NCBI GenBank assembly: GCA_028712795.1
Contig: JAQTPT010000009.1
Span: 1 to 64,000, forward strand
Length of the DNA stretch: 64,000 bases
Reading direction: 5' to 3'
Source: Methylococcales bacterium
GTDB lineage: Bacteria; Pseudomonadota; Gammaproteobacteria; Methylococcales; Methylomonadaceae
Part shown: positions 36,471 to 45,738 of the stretch, piece by piece
Layout: every line of letters begins with the position of its first letter
How positions within the stretch are numbered: the stretch's first letter is position 1
The notes under the pieces: generated by a model
Told to the model about the DNA's origin: nothing
Databases searched by the model: none
The model's input: only the letters and a program-made list of their open reading frames with translations
Made by a program: the position numbers and the translations under genes

Positions 36471-39023
36471 CTATACCTGGTAATCTTCAAGTCGTAAGTT
36501 TTTTAGAGCAAGCCATTCACTAACCCAACCATTGCCGTGAATCGACTCCAGCTGCCTGATGAGCGCTAAAGAGTCTTTGTCGGAGACCCCGACAAAGGCC
36601 ATGGTCAGCGGGCCAATGGCCAGATCAAAAAGCCTGCGGCCAACTTCGGACAGATAGTAGTAATGACGTTTTGGAATGGCGGTCGCGAGCATTTCGATTT
36701 GCCGGGTATTAAGCCCCATACGTTTATACAGGTTGGCGGTGTCTTCATCCCTGGCGTAAACATTGGGCAACAGTAACTTGGTGGCCGTGGACTCAACAAT
36801 GACATCAAAGATGCCTGAGTTGGCCGCGTCAGTAAGACTTTGTGTCGCCATCAGCACAAAGCAATTAGCCCGGCGTAACACTTTTAGCCATTCACGAATT
36901 TTCTCGCGGAAAACGGGATGGCCCAGCATGAGCCAGGCTTCGTCCAATAATATTGCCGCAGGTTGGCCTTGCAAGGACCGCTCAATGCGCCGGAATAAAT
37001 ACAGCAATACCGGCAGGGCGTAACGATCGCCTAAATTCATCAACTCCTCAATCTCAAAGACGGTAAAATCGGACAAACTCAAACCGTCGGTTTTAGCATC
37101 CAGGAGATGGCCCATGGCGCCATCCACCGTGTAATTTTTGATGGTTTCACGAATCTGTTCATCTTGAACGGTAACTGAAAACTCGGATAGCGTATACGCC
37201 TGGTTCTTTTCCATATTGACGATGGCGCTGGCGATGTCATTGCGCTGTGCGGCCGTGGTGACCAGACCGTTTAAGGCCAGAATGGTATTAATCCATTCCA
37301 TCGCCCAGGCTCTGTCCGCGCGGGTGTCGAGAAATTGCAGCGGGCAAAAGGCGAGTTTGTCATCGTCACCGGCAACGGTGAAGTGTTGGCCGCTGACCCC
37401 CCGGGTACTGGCTCTGATGGCGGCAGTGAGCGGGTATAAAGACAGGCCTTTATCGAACGCATAGAGGGTCATATTGGGGTATCGCCGCAGTTGGGCGGCG
37501 ATGAGCGCCAGTAAGGTCGATTTGCCTGAACCCGTGCGGCCAAACACCACGGAATGCGCCAGATCGTTAACGTGTAGATTTAAGCGGAAGGTGGTTGAGC
37601 CCTGGGTCACACAGTGCATCAGGGCGGGCGCTAAGGGCGGGTACATCGGACAAGGCGCGTCGACGCGCCCTGTCCAGATCGTGCTGGTCGGCACGAGATC
37701 GGCAAGGTTCATGGTATTAATCAGCGGCCGCCGCACGTTTTCAACACCGTGCCCAGGCAAGCTACCTAAATAGGCATCCATCGTATTGATGGTTTCAATG
37801 CGAGCCGTAAACCCGGTTGCGTTGATCGCTTTCTCGACGCGCCGGGCACAGTCCTGAACCACTTTCCTATCCTCGTTCATGAGGATGACCACGCTCGTGT
37901 AATAGCCTTGTGCAACCACGCCGCTATTGACTTCGGCCAGGGCGGCTTCGGCGTCCTCAACCATGGCTAACGCATCCTGGTCTATCGGCCCCGCGTGGGT
38001 GTTAAACACTTGGTCAAAAAATCCACGCACCTTCTGTTTCCATTTTTTCCTGAACACTTCCAGGTGCTTTAACGCTTCGTGGGGTTCCATAAAGATGAAC
38101 CGTGACGACCAGCGGTATTCAATGGGTAATTCTCCCAGCGCTGTTAACATACCGGGCGTCGATTCTAACGGGAAGCCACCGAGAGCGACGACCTGGATAT
38201 AGTGACGGCCTATTTTGGGTATGACCCCGGCCCACAGTTCCTGACCACCGATGAGGCAGTCTAAGTACATAGGGTTGGTGGGTAACTGGATGGGTTGATT
38301 GATGCCGGTAATGCAGTAGTGTAACCAGCGTAAAAAGTCATCGTGAGTCACGGTCGAACCGTCCTCGGTGGTAATTTTATTGCCTTTCAGGCGGGTCAAT
38401 TTAAGTGCGGATGACAGGCGGGTTTCGATGTTCTGACACTCGCGGGTGAAATGGCCAAGCAGATCGCGGGTGTGGCTCTTGTTATTGGGTGACTCCGCAT
38501 CATCCTCGAACATCAACTCAATAAATTTACGCTCGTTTAACAACGGTGGCAGATAAGTGATGGTCAACACAAAATAGCCTTCGTACATCGTCCCCAGTTC
38601 TTCAAATAGCCGCCGTCTTTCTTCGTCTATGGCAGCGGTAATGGCATCGGGGAAGGCGGACAAGCCGCGTTCAGCATAGGCGGGCGCGGGTCTTCGCACC
38701 GCATCGACATGGATCATCCAGCCGTTGCCAAGGACGGATAAGGCCTGGTTAATGCGCGCCGAAATCGACTCGCGATCTTGCTCTGTGCTGCTATCCTTGT
38801 CGTCTCCCGTGTAGAGCCAGGCGGCCATGAAGGAGCCATCTTTCCCAACGATGATGCCATCATCCACTTCGGCCGCATAATTGAGCAAGTCAGCAACGCT
38901 GGCCTCTTTTGAGCGATGCTTGCTTAACTTCCGGTCTTTATTCGCCTTGGCAATGAGCGACAGCAACATCACGACCAGCGCGATGCCAGAACCTGCAATA
39001 ACCCAAGTCAATGTTTCTATCAT
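36471..39023 (-). CDS. trbE: TrbE (VirB4-like) transfer ATPase
   Basis: An 850-residue ATPase, the usual TrbE length, starting at the ATG at 39023 whose first bases overlap the trbD stop. It has a membrane-proximal N-terminus (WVIAGSGIALVVMLLSLIA), the CagE/VirB4 N-domain, and a C-terminal P-loop: VFGRTGSGKSTLLALIAAQL (Walker A) and ILLDEAWLML (Walker B), followed by MATQSLTDAANSG. It energises pilus biogenesis and substrate transfer. An earlier in-frame start would add 51 residues that match trbD's overlapping frame and is unlikely. Confidence 0.95.
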   Translation of the reverse strand: MIETLTWVIAGSGIALVVMLLSLIAKANKDRKLSKHRSKEASVADLLNYAAEVDDGIIVGKDGSFMAAWLYTGDDKDSSTEQDRESISARINQALSVLGNGWMIHVDAVRRPAPAYAERGLSAFPDAITAAIDEERRRLFEELGTMYEGYFVLTITYLPPLLNERKFIELMFEDDAESPNNKSHTRDLLGHFTRECQNIETRLSSALKLTRLKGNKITTEDGSTVTHDDFLRWLHYCITGINQPIQLPTNPMYLDCLIGGQELWAGVIPKIGRHYIQVVALGGFPLESTPGMLTALGELPIEYRWSSRFIFMEPHEALKHLEVFRKKWKQKVRGFFDQVFNTHAGPIDQDALAMVEDAEAALAEVNSGVVAQGYYTSVVILMNEDRKVVQDCARRVEKAINATGFTARIETINTMDAYLGSLPGHGVENVRRPLINTMNLADLVPTSTIWTGRVDAPCPMYPPLAPALMHCVTQGSTTFRLNLHVNDLAHSVVFGRTGSGKSTLLALIAAQLRRYPNMTLYAFDKGLSLYPLTAAIRASTRGVSGQHFTVAGDDDKLAFCPLQFLDTRADRAWAMEWINTILALNGLVTTAAQRNDIASAIVNMEKNQAYTLSEFSVTVQDEQIRETIKNYTVDGAMGHLLDAKTDGLSLSDFTVFEIEELMNLGDRYALPVLLYLFRRIERSLQGQPAAILLDEAWLMLGHPVFREKIREWLKVLRRANCFVLMATQSLTDAANSGIFDVIVESTATKLLLPNVYARDEDTANLYKRMGLNTRQIEMLATAIPKRHYYYLSEVGRRLFDLAIGPLTMAFVGVSDKDSLALIRQLESIHGNGWVSEWLALKNLRLEDYQV

Positions 39024-39331
39024 CGGTACTGTTGCCCCTGACTGTTCGGATTTATTCTGAACGGCGTACTGTGTGCCGGGTAAAAGCGCTGGTAACGACG
39101 ATGCCGAAGATAAACAAAGCGCATTTGGGGATCGGCTTTTGCCATCAGTCTTAGCAGGTAGAGCGAACCCAGCCACAGTCCCATGCCGTAGAGGGATGCC
39201 CTGAGTTCTTGGGCACTGAATACCAGGGCAAAGGCGATGAGCCCCGTGAACATCACTAACTCGCGATCCCCACCCATAAACAGATTGGTTCTATTACCTG
39301 CCCGCCGGATAGGTATCGTACGGAGCGCCAT
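39020..39331 (-). CDS. trbD: TrbD (VirB3-like)
   Basis: A 103-residue inner-membrane protein of the VirB3/TrbD family: [38 protein letters not shown], then a second helix GMGLWLGSLYLLRLMAK, ending MRFVYLRHRRYQRFYPAHSTPFR. Its start overlaps the trbC stop by one base and its stop overlaps trbE, so the three are tightly coupled. Confidence 0.92.
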   Translation of the reverse strand: MALRTIPIRRAGNRTNLFMGGDRELVMFTGLIAFALVFSAQELRASLYGMGLWLGSLYLLRLMAKADPQMRFVYLRHRRYQRFYPAHSTPFRINPNSQGQQYR

Positions 39332-39720
39332 TAGTGGTTAACGCCGGTGCGGGTCATTACGACCGTATTGGCTGCATCACCTTTAGCCGACGGCGTAATG
39401 ACGGCGCCTCTGGCAAATAAGGTTGACATAATGTTTTGTGCGCCTACCAGTAAGGCCATGACCAGGACAATAAATATCAAGGTTCTGAAAAAGCCATTGA
39501 GGTCGCCGCCAAAAATCAGCACGCCCCCGGCCACAACAATGCCGATGATAGAGAGCGTAAAGGCGACAGGTCCTGTCACCGAATTTTGCAAACTGGTGAG
39601 CCAGGTTTCGTAGGGCAATCCACCTCCCGCCCCAACTGCGGCCTCTGCGATTCCAGGGGTGATGACCCACAGCATTAACAGCAACAGCCACGATGCTTTA
39701 TCAATATTGGCTAACTTCAT
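39331..39720 (-). CDS. trbC: TrbC (VirB2-like) pilin precursor
   Basis: A 129-residue pilin precursor with a signal-like N-terminus ending near AEAA, then two hydrophobic helices ([23 protein letters not shown] and [22 protein letters not shown]) separated by a short DLNG loop, as in VirB2/TrbC cyclic pilins. In IncP plasmids TrbC is circularised by TraF; TraF is not in this window. GGAG precedes the ATG. Confidence 0.9.
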   Translation of the reverse strand: MKLANIDKASWLLLLMLWVITPGIAEAAVGAGGGLPYETWLTSLQNSVTGPVAFTLSIIGIVVAGGVLIFGGDLNGFFRTLIFIVLVMALLVGAQNIMSTLFARGAVITPSAKGDAANTVVMTRTGVNH

Positions 39721-39723
39721 TTT

Positions 39724-40704
39724 TTATGCTCCTACCGTTTGAGTGATGTATTTGCCGTCCTCATAGCCGAGAATTTCTACTATTTCCGCTATGCGACGGC
39801 CTTCTGGGGTTCTGGCGATATGAATAACGCATTGCACCGCTTCGCCAATCAGCGGTTCAATCTGTTTGGGGGAATCCGGGTGCATACTGATCAACAGTGC
39901 CAGTCGATCCAGCCCTGCCCGGGCATTATTGGCATGGAGGGTTGCCGCCCCACCTTCGTGACCGGTGTTCCAGGCCATCAGCAAGTCCAAGGCTTCCGGT
40001 CCGCGCACCTCACCCACCAGTATCCGGTCCGGGCGCATGCGGAGGGTTGTTCTGAGCAATAGCGTCATGGTGATGTCGAGCGTAGTGTGGTACTGGACAA
40101 AATTTTCAGCCGCGCACTGAATTTCACCGGTATCTTCGATGATGACGATGCGCTCGGTGGGGTCAATGACAACCATGCGGTTGATGATGGCGTTGACCAG
40201 GGTGGTTTTACCTGAGCCGGTACTTCCCGTCACTAAAATGTTCCGGTGCTTGTTGACGGCGTCTTCAATGACGGCTAACTGTGCCTGGGTCATGATGCCA
40301 GCCGCGACGTACTGGTCCAGGGTGAAGATGGCGACTGCTTTTTTTCGAATCGCAAAGGTGGGTGCTGGCACGATAGGCGGAAATTGCCCGGCAAAGCGAG
40401 AGCCATCGAGGGGCAGTTCGCATTCTATGAGGGGTCTGCCCTTGGTGATTTCTTTGCCGTGGAAACCTGCGATGGTCTTGATGATCGATTCGCTACGGCT
40501 CGCCGATAGTGCGCCTATCGGCCGCATCTTTTCGCCGAGCCGTTCCTGCCAGAGTCTGCCATCGGAATTGAGCATAATTTCGACGGTTTTAGGATCGGCA
40601 AGAGCCGCCATAATTTCCGGGCCGAGATCACGCTCCAGTTTGATTTTGGCGCGTGCCTTTACAGAGTCCTGCGCTTGATCGTCTTGATGATGTATGTTTG
40701 GCAT
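39724..40704 (-). CDS. trbB: TrbB (VirB11-like) ATPase
   Basis: A 326-residue hexameric secretion ATPase. The N-terminal domain starts MPNIHHQDDQ, followed by a core with ILVTGSTGSGKTTLVNAI (Walker A), RIVIIEDTGEIQC (Asp box), LRMRPDRILVGEVRGPEALDLLMAWNTGHEGGAATLHANNA (Walker B and His box) and GLDRLALLI. It begins the trb operon. Its first 45 codons are duplicated near 28.0 kb. Confidence 0.95.
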   Translation of the reverse strand: MPNIHHQDDQAQDSVKARAKIKLERDLGPEIMAALADPKTVEIMLNSDGRLWQERLGEKMRPIGALSASRSESIIKTIAGFHGKEITKGRPLIECELPLDGSRFAGQFPPIVPAPTFAIRKKAVAIFTLDQYVAAGIMTQAQLAVIEDAVNKHRNILVTGSTGSGKTTLVNAIINRMVVIDPTERIVIIEDTGEIQCAAENFVQYHTTLDITMTLLLRTTLRMRPDRILVGEVRGPEALDLLMAWNTGHEGGAATLHANNARAGLDRLALLISMHPDSPKQIEPLIGEAVQCVIHIARTPEGRRIAEIVEILGYEDGKYITQTVGA

Positions 40705-41615
40705 ATCGATGCAGCGCCCGGTGAGTAGTTTGATGCAATATTACACTATATATCGATATTATAATTTTTTTAATCTAAATATAATCTGAATTTAATCTTA
40801 ATATAATGTAATGCCTATTTCTTAACGATTGATTGCTTTTTTTAGTGCAACAACTGCCCAGATGGACAAGCTCTGGCTAATATTGCGCTCCGGATAGATA
40901 ACAACGCGCGCACGGCTGGCTCTATTGCTCATTTTTCGATTGGTTTCTGCATTTATCAAAGTTGCAGCTTGGGCTTGAATAAGTCCTTTGTTAGCCAGGA
41001 TTTCTATGAATTCTTGTGGTTTTTAAGCGCTTCTTGAGCTTGTTCTATTTTTTAGATGTCTTGAGAGGCTTTTTATTGGGTTATACACCAATCCATCAAC
41101 CTAAGCTGAACTCCCGCTGAATCAGATGGACGATTAGCTATCGCGCTGGATAACTGCGATCAAACACCAAGGAACCATTCCAGCAGGGGGGCAAGTGACT
41201 GGAAGCCAGCATCATAAAGCGCTAATTTAGATGCGCAAAAGTCCTATGAGAGAATTGTTTGTGCGCGTTGGAAAGATTTGGGCACTAGCATTGCGGGATA
41301 GATCGGCTTGATTGGCGAGATAAGCAAAAAAGCATTCAATTCAGTATGAACGCTGGCCTTGAAACCAGAAATCACGGTAACCGGCATGACGAGAAAACTC
41401 AAAACGCGCTGACGAATTGATTCGGTGGATTAAAGGCGTGATTGCTCTATGCATTCAGAGGTGCGGAGATAGTCAATAAAGTTGACCAATTTTGCATAGA
41501 TTCAGACGGACATAATCCTACATTACACATCAATTGCCTCAAGTGAAATTCAAGCTATGATCGATTTATTGTGTAGGGCTTTCCTTTAAATTTATAGCGA
41601 TTGAGTTATGCAGGT
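40705..41615. other. trbB-trbA intergenic region with a decayed ORF
   Basis: About 900 bases, much longer than in the duplicated copy (about 145 bases). The part next to trbB holds an AT-rich stretch (CACTATATATCGA) shared with the duplicate, likely the trbB promoter region. On the minus strand 40822-41019 is open for 65 codons (FIEILANKGLIQAQAATLINAE, then MSNRASRARVVIYPERN) and looks like the C-terminal part of a lost protein; from its ATG at 40932 only 36 codons remain. The rest (41040-41600) is degenerate with no intact frame. Confidence 0.45.
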
Positions 41616-41996
41616 CTATTTTGATACGTTTTCTGCTTTTTGTTTTTTCAGATGCTCCTTTGCCTCCTTTGCCCATTGTCTAGCGATAAAGGCTTGATGA
41701 GACGGCAGTATTAAAGATACGCGATCATATCCTTCCGCTACACCTCTGAGTTTACCACCCGTTAAGGCCTCCAATGATTGTCTGTCCAGGTCTGTTTCTT
41801 CAAGAAGCGCAGGTAAGGCTGTATCCAGCGCATCGGCTATCTGTTCCATAATCCGTAAAGACGGATTACCTTTGCCGTTGGTTAAATCACAAATGAAGCC
41901 CATAGAGACTCCCGACATTTTTGAGAGTTGTTCTTTCGTGATCCCCTTCTCATCAATTAGCCGAAGGATATTGGTAAAAAATATGTGGTTATACAT
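41616..41996 (-). CDS. trbA: TrbA-like transcriptional repressor
   Basis: A 126-residue repressor: N-terminal XRE helix-turn-helix (MYNHIFFTNILRLIDEKG, QLSKMSGVSMGFICDLTNGKGNPSLRIMEQIADAL) and a C-terminal KorA-like dimerisation segment (GYDRVSLILPSHQAFIARQWAKEAKEHL). This two-part build is that of TrbA of IncP plasmids, which represses trb and tra genes. It lies between trfA and the trb cluster as in RK2. A KorB-like operator lies just upstream at 42019. Confidence 0.92.
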   Translation of the reverse strand: MYNHIFFTNILRLIDEKGITKEQLSKMSGVSMGFICDLTNGKGNPSLRIMEQIADALDTALPALLEETDLDRQSLEALTGGKLRGVAEGYDRVSLILPSHQAFIARQWAKEAKEHLKKQKAENVSK

Positions 41997-42018
41997 TAGT
42001 TAATTATTACCCGATAAG

Positions 42019-42031
42019 TTAAGCGGCTAAA
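42019..42031. promoter_or_regulatory. KorB-type operator upstream of trbA
   Basis: TTAAGCGGCTAAA differs at one position from the RK2 KorB operator TTTAGCSGCTAAA. It lies 23 bases before the trbA start and some 350 bases before trfA, in the divergent control region. The intergenic stretch 42032-42378 has no gene and should contain the trfA promoter. Confidence 0.6.
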
Positions 42032-42378
42032 TTTTTTTGTCGTTTTTGATTAAACATTTCCCTTAGCATCACAATGGCGTTGACGACGTTCAATATTGAC
42101 TCGCCAAGTAGTATAAATGATTTTTTGCTTATCTTGCAGAATGGTTTTTTCTGGCCTGTGGTTGACTCTATGATTCGAATAAACGATACTTGCAATTAAT
42201 TTATTAAATCAATATACCGAGAATAATTAACTACGGTTGCTATAGCTGAATGTGAAGCAAGTAACGAGTCTCACCACCCATTAAATAAGGCGCATTCAAT
42301 GACTGATAACCCCTGTCGGAATAACTAATGTGTTATTTGCAATCATTAATCAACTAACAATGGCCGTGCGGTGTCTCC

Positions 42379-43221
42379 ATGAGCCTAAGTGACAACGCCT
42401 TTCAAAAACGGATCGCTGATTTAGGTAAGCATGCGTCTGGCCGATTAAAAGACAGCAAAGTTTATCAACTGCCCCTATGGCCGGAGCCAACGAGAGGGAT
42501 ACCCAACCCTGTTTTGCGCGGGGCATTATTTGCCGCCGTGCAAGGTAAAAGCAGGGCGGTTTTTCAGCGTGAGCTCTTAGCATGTCAGAAAGGGCTGCAA
42601 ATTCGTTTCACAGGTATTCAGTTAGACCAGTCAGACCTGGATGTGTGGGAACAGGCTTTACATTTAGCCAGGCTCCATCCATTAGGCACGCGTTGTGAAT
42701 TTTCCGCGTATAGTTTTTTAAAGGCGTTAGGCCGGAAAACCGGGAAAAGCGAACATGAGTGGTTAAAAAATGCGTTTGCACGGCTTATGGGTTGCGGGGT
42801 TGAATTAACCAATCAACAAGAACGGAAAACCTACGGCGGGAGTTTGTTAGAGTTTATGCGCGATGATGAAAGTGGCCGTTATGTGGTTATTTTCAATCCC
42901 AAGATACTCACTTTCTACGAGGGCGGCTGGACGGCCATTGATTGGCAAGACCGGCAGCTATTACGCGGAAAACCTCTAGCGCTCTGGCTGCACGGTTATT
43001 TGGCAACGCATGCTAAACCCTATCCTATCAAAATAGAGACAATCCGCTCGTTCAGCGGCAGCAGTAATAAGCAAATTATAGGCTTTAAAAGGAGCCTAAT
43101 TGTCGCCTTAAACGAACTCAAAAAAATAGACTTCATCATGGGTTTTGATTTTGAGGGCGACAATGTCATCATCAACAAACCCCCCACACCAGCGCAACAG
43201 CGTTATCTTATAAGTCAATAA
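42379..43221 (+). CDS. trfA: Replication initiator TrfA
   Basis: A 280-residue TrfA-family initiator of IncP-type plasmids. Landmarks: VYQLPLWPEPTRGIPNPVLRGALFAAVQ, DLDVWEQALHLARLHPLGTRCEFSAYSFLKALGR, and WTAIDWQDRQLLRGKPLALWLHGYLATHAKPYPIKIETIRSFSGSSNKQIIGFKRSL. TrfA binds iterons at oriV and opens the origin. It is of the shorter form, lacking a long N-terminal extension. An isolated iteron sits just after its stop, and the main iteron array starts about 200 bases later. Confidence 0.94.
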   Translation: MSLSDNAFQKRIADLGKHASGRLKDSKVYQLPLWPEPTRGIPNPVLRGALFAAVQGKSRAVFQRELLACQKGLQIRFTGIQLDQSDLDVWEQALHLARLHPLGTRCEFSAYSFLKALGRKTGKSEHEWLKNAFARLMGCGVELTNQQERKTYGGSLLEFMRDDESGRYVVIFNPKILTFYEGGWTAIDWQDRQLLRGKPLALWLHGYLATHAKPYPIKIETIRSFSGSSNKQIIGFKRSLIVALNELKKIDFIMGFDFEGDNVIINKPPTPAQQRYLISQ

Positions 43222-43222
43222 A

Positions 43223-43240
43223 CACGGGATACAATACACC
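43223..43240 (+). repeat. Isolated iteron after trfA
   Basis: CACGGGATACAATACACC begins two bases after the trfA stop and differs by one base from the iterons of the main array. Lone iterons next to initiator genes often serve in copy control; that role here is inferred. Confidence 0.75.
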
Positions 43241-43394
43241 CTTTCACCCAGCCGTTAACTTAAGCTGTTGATGAGAATGCCACCACCCTTATGCGCCCAA
43301 GCGTTCTGTGTATTTTTTTTGTCAACAAATGTTTCTGGCGAGGGAAAACCTATAAGGCCCAGGTTCCACGAAGGTTTTAAACTCATCGCAACCG

Positions 43395-43690
43395 TGTTAT
43401 CAACAGGTTACTTAACGGCTTGCAATATCACGGGATACGATACACAAAAGCACGGGATACGATACATAAAAGCACGGGATACGATACACCCTACACGGGA
43501 TACGATACACCGAGTTCACGGGATGCGGTACACCATTTTCACGGGATACGATACACCAAGTTCACGGGATACGATACACAGAATAAATGTTTGAAATGGC
43601 TTGAAACCCTTACGCAGCAAGCGTTTCAGGATTACGAAAAAATTAACTAATCTTTTTCTAATCTTTTCTAATCTTTCTTTAATCCAAAGG
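43395..43690 (+). other. Plasmid replication origin oriV: DnaA box, seven iterons, AT-rich stretch
   Basis: TTATCAACA at about 43398 is close to the DnaA box TTATCCACA. Seven copies of CACGGGATACGATACACC start at 43429, 43451, 43473, 43494, 43517, 43540 and 43563, spaced 21-23 bp, about two helical turns; the fifth (GGATGCGGTACACC) is the most divergent. Then from 43648 comes an AT-rich stretch with three repeats of TAATCTTT/TCTAATC that could be the unwinding region. The order DnaA box, iterons, AT-rich DNA is that of an iteron plasmid origin and it lies beside trfA. The iteron sequence is unlike the RK2 iteron. Confidence 0.9.
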
Positions 43691-44113
43691 CTTCTTTTTT
43701 TTGCGGTTTTACAGAAAATTGAATAGCGAAAAATAAAAACAGAGTAAATGATTGTGCCGAACGCATTAACAGGCTATTTATTATTGCTTTGTAAAAGAGG
43801 GATTGTAATACTGACAGGCTGTCAAATTTCTAATCTGAAGTTTCCTAAAAATTCATCAGGCGACCATGCGAAGCAACACAGCCACCAGAGAATTTTTCAT
43901 GGGCTTGCCGGGTTTGGGGCAAACCCTATCAAAATCATCATTGAGTGCGGCCTCGGCGATAAGCCGCCGAACATCCGAAAAGGCAAAACTGGTTCGCCCC
44001 TTCACTTTATGCCGGCGTTCCGGGTCGGCTTTCAAGAGATCCGCATAAATCCAGGCGATCGTTGACGCCATCATACAAAATTGCAGATGGTTGTTTACCG
44101 CTTGAGCATTGCG

Positions 44114-45738
44114 CAGCAATTCAGAGCGTAGCAGTACTCTGCACAAATCAATCAGTTAATGAGCATTAAAATTTAATTTTTCCGGTTGTTTTAGTGAATA
44201 ATGAGCGATTTTCCATCAGTTCCACACTTAAAAAGCCACTCCTAATGAAAAAACGCCAAAAACAAATCGACTCCTCACGCCCAGCGCCGAGCAAAAAAAG
44301 CTAAACAACGCGAGGTAGCAGCCAGGAAACAGACAGTCACCAACCAGCAGCAGAAGAAAAAGGAACTTGTGTATGAGATGTACAGTACCATTTGCCTTCA
44401 CTTTCCTGAGTTGTTTGCCTGGATGCGGGAGGTGGAAGATTGCCGATGCCGCATGGCGACTCTGTCCAGAATATCATGGCCTTGTTGCATGTGTGCCAAA
44501 TCGAACAGCTGAAACAAAAGATGGTTCAGATTCTGCTTCAGCGCAAGACATTCCATAGCAGCCGCTATCGTGGGCATTGGTTCCGGATTGCGGTTGATGC
44601 GAGCGGGGTGGGAAGTTACAACCATCAACGTGATGAGCAATGCCTGCACCGCACATCAAAAAACGGTAAAACCATCTACTTTCATTCAGTCTTGGAAGCC
44701 AGGCTCATCACCCCGAACGGATTCAGCATTTCCATCGCTACCGAGTGGATTGAAAACCCTGAAGGCGGTGAGTATGACAAACAAGATTGTGAGCGTAAAG
44801 CATTTACCCGTCTGGCAGCCACGCTGAAGAAAGTTTATCCACGCTTGCCCATAGTGATACTCGCGGACGGGTTGTACCCTTATGAAGGCTTTTTTGCCAT
44901 CTGCAAGACCAACCAGTGGGCTTACTGTGTCACCTTTAAGGATGGCAACCTGCCCACCGTTTGGGAGGTCGTCCGGGAATTACATCCCCTGCAAAACCAG
45001 AATACCCGTCGGGAAGTGTGTTATAGGTCAGATGGCAAAACCGTGGAGCAAAAGTTCCAATGGGTGACGGATGCGGATTATCAAGGTCATACCGTGCATT
45101 GGTTGGCATGTGAAGAAACCATCAGGTCAACAAAACCGGAGGCATCAGAAGAGCAGTCAAAAACCACACGTTTTGTGCATATCACCAATTTACCCATCAA
45201 TACCCACAACATTGCCGACACCAGTAAAACGGGGCGATTGAGATGGAAAATCGAGAATGAAGGCTTCAATACGCTCAAAAACGGGGGCTACGGCATGGAA
45301 CACCAATATGCCCGGAAAAGTTACTCAGCGCTTAAAAATTACTTTCAATTTATGCAGATGGCACACATCATCCATCAATTGATGACGCTGAACACTCGCT
45401 TTCAGGAATGCTTCATGAAAGCCAAAAACCATCCAACACTGAAAAACCTTTGGCTCGATCTTGTTGCCGTCATGCAATGGGCTGAATTGGATACTCAGGA
45501 ACTGGAGAGTATTAATAGCACACGTCGACAGTTTCGATTTACCACTTGACGAATAAAGGGAATTCCTCACCCCAGACGTGAGTTAACTCTACAAGCTTTC
45601 AGGGGACTACACACATTTTAACCAACTTGATAACGAAACGCTGCTGACTCTAGCCAGGATGGAGAGGAGAGCGTGTGCTCGACATAAACTAAGGTAGGCG
45701 TCCATTCCGTTGGATTTTCATAATGCTCTGAATTGCTG
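44114..45738 (+). mobile_element. Inner insertion sequence, 1625 bp, with 14-bp ends and 8-bp target duplication
   Basis: Perfect terminal inverted repeats CAGCAATTCAGAGC (44114-44127 and, reverse complement, 45725-45738) are bordered by the direct repeat GCATTGCG at 44106-44113 and 45739-45746. The element lies inside the C-terminal coding part of the outer transposase. I cannot place its IS family with certainty; the 8-bp duplication excludes several. Confidence 0.93.
44245..45549 (+). pseudogene. DDE transposase of the inner IS, N-terminal lesions
   Basis: The intact part, 44440-45549, has the DDE pattern: HWFRIAVDASGVGSYN (first Asp), LPIVILADGLYPYEGFF (second Asp), RLRWKIENEGFNTLKNGGYGMEHQY (Glu). 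Upstream, another frame reads a basic segment QQQKKKELVYEMYSTICLHFPELFAWMREVED, as expected for this group's N-terminus. It then breaks off before MPHGDSVQN, so there is a deletion or frameshift near 44440. The IS is probably no longer able to move by itself. Confidence 0.8.

Noticed and set aside
43420..43650. Open frames running through the iterons, and the thought of a CRISPR array
   Set aside because: The frames are by-products of 22-bp repeats. Spacers of 3-5 bp and position after trfA fit an iteron origin, not CRISPR.
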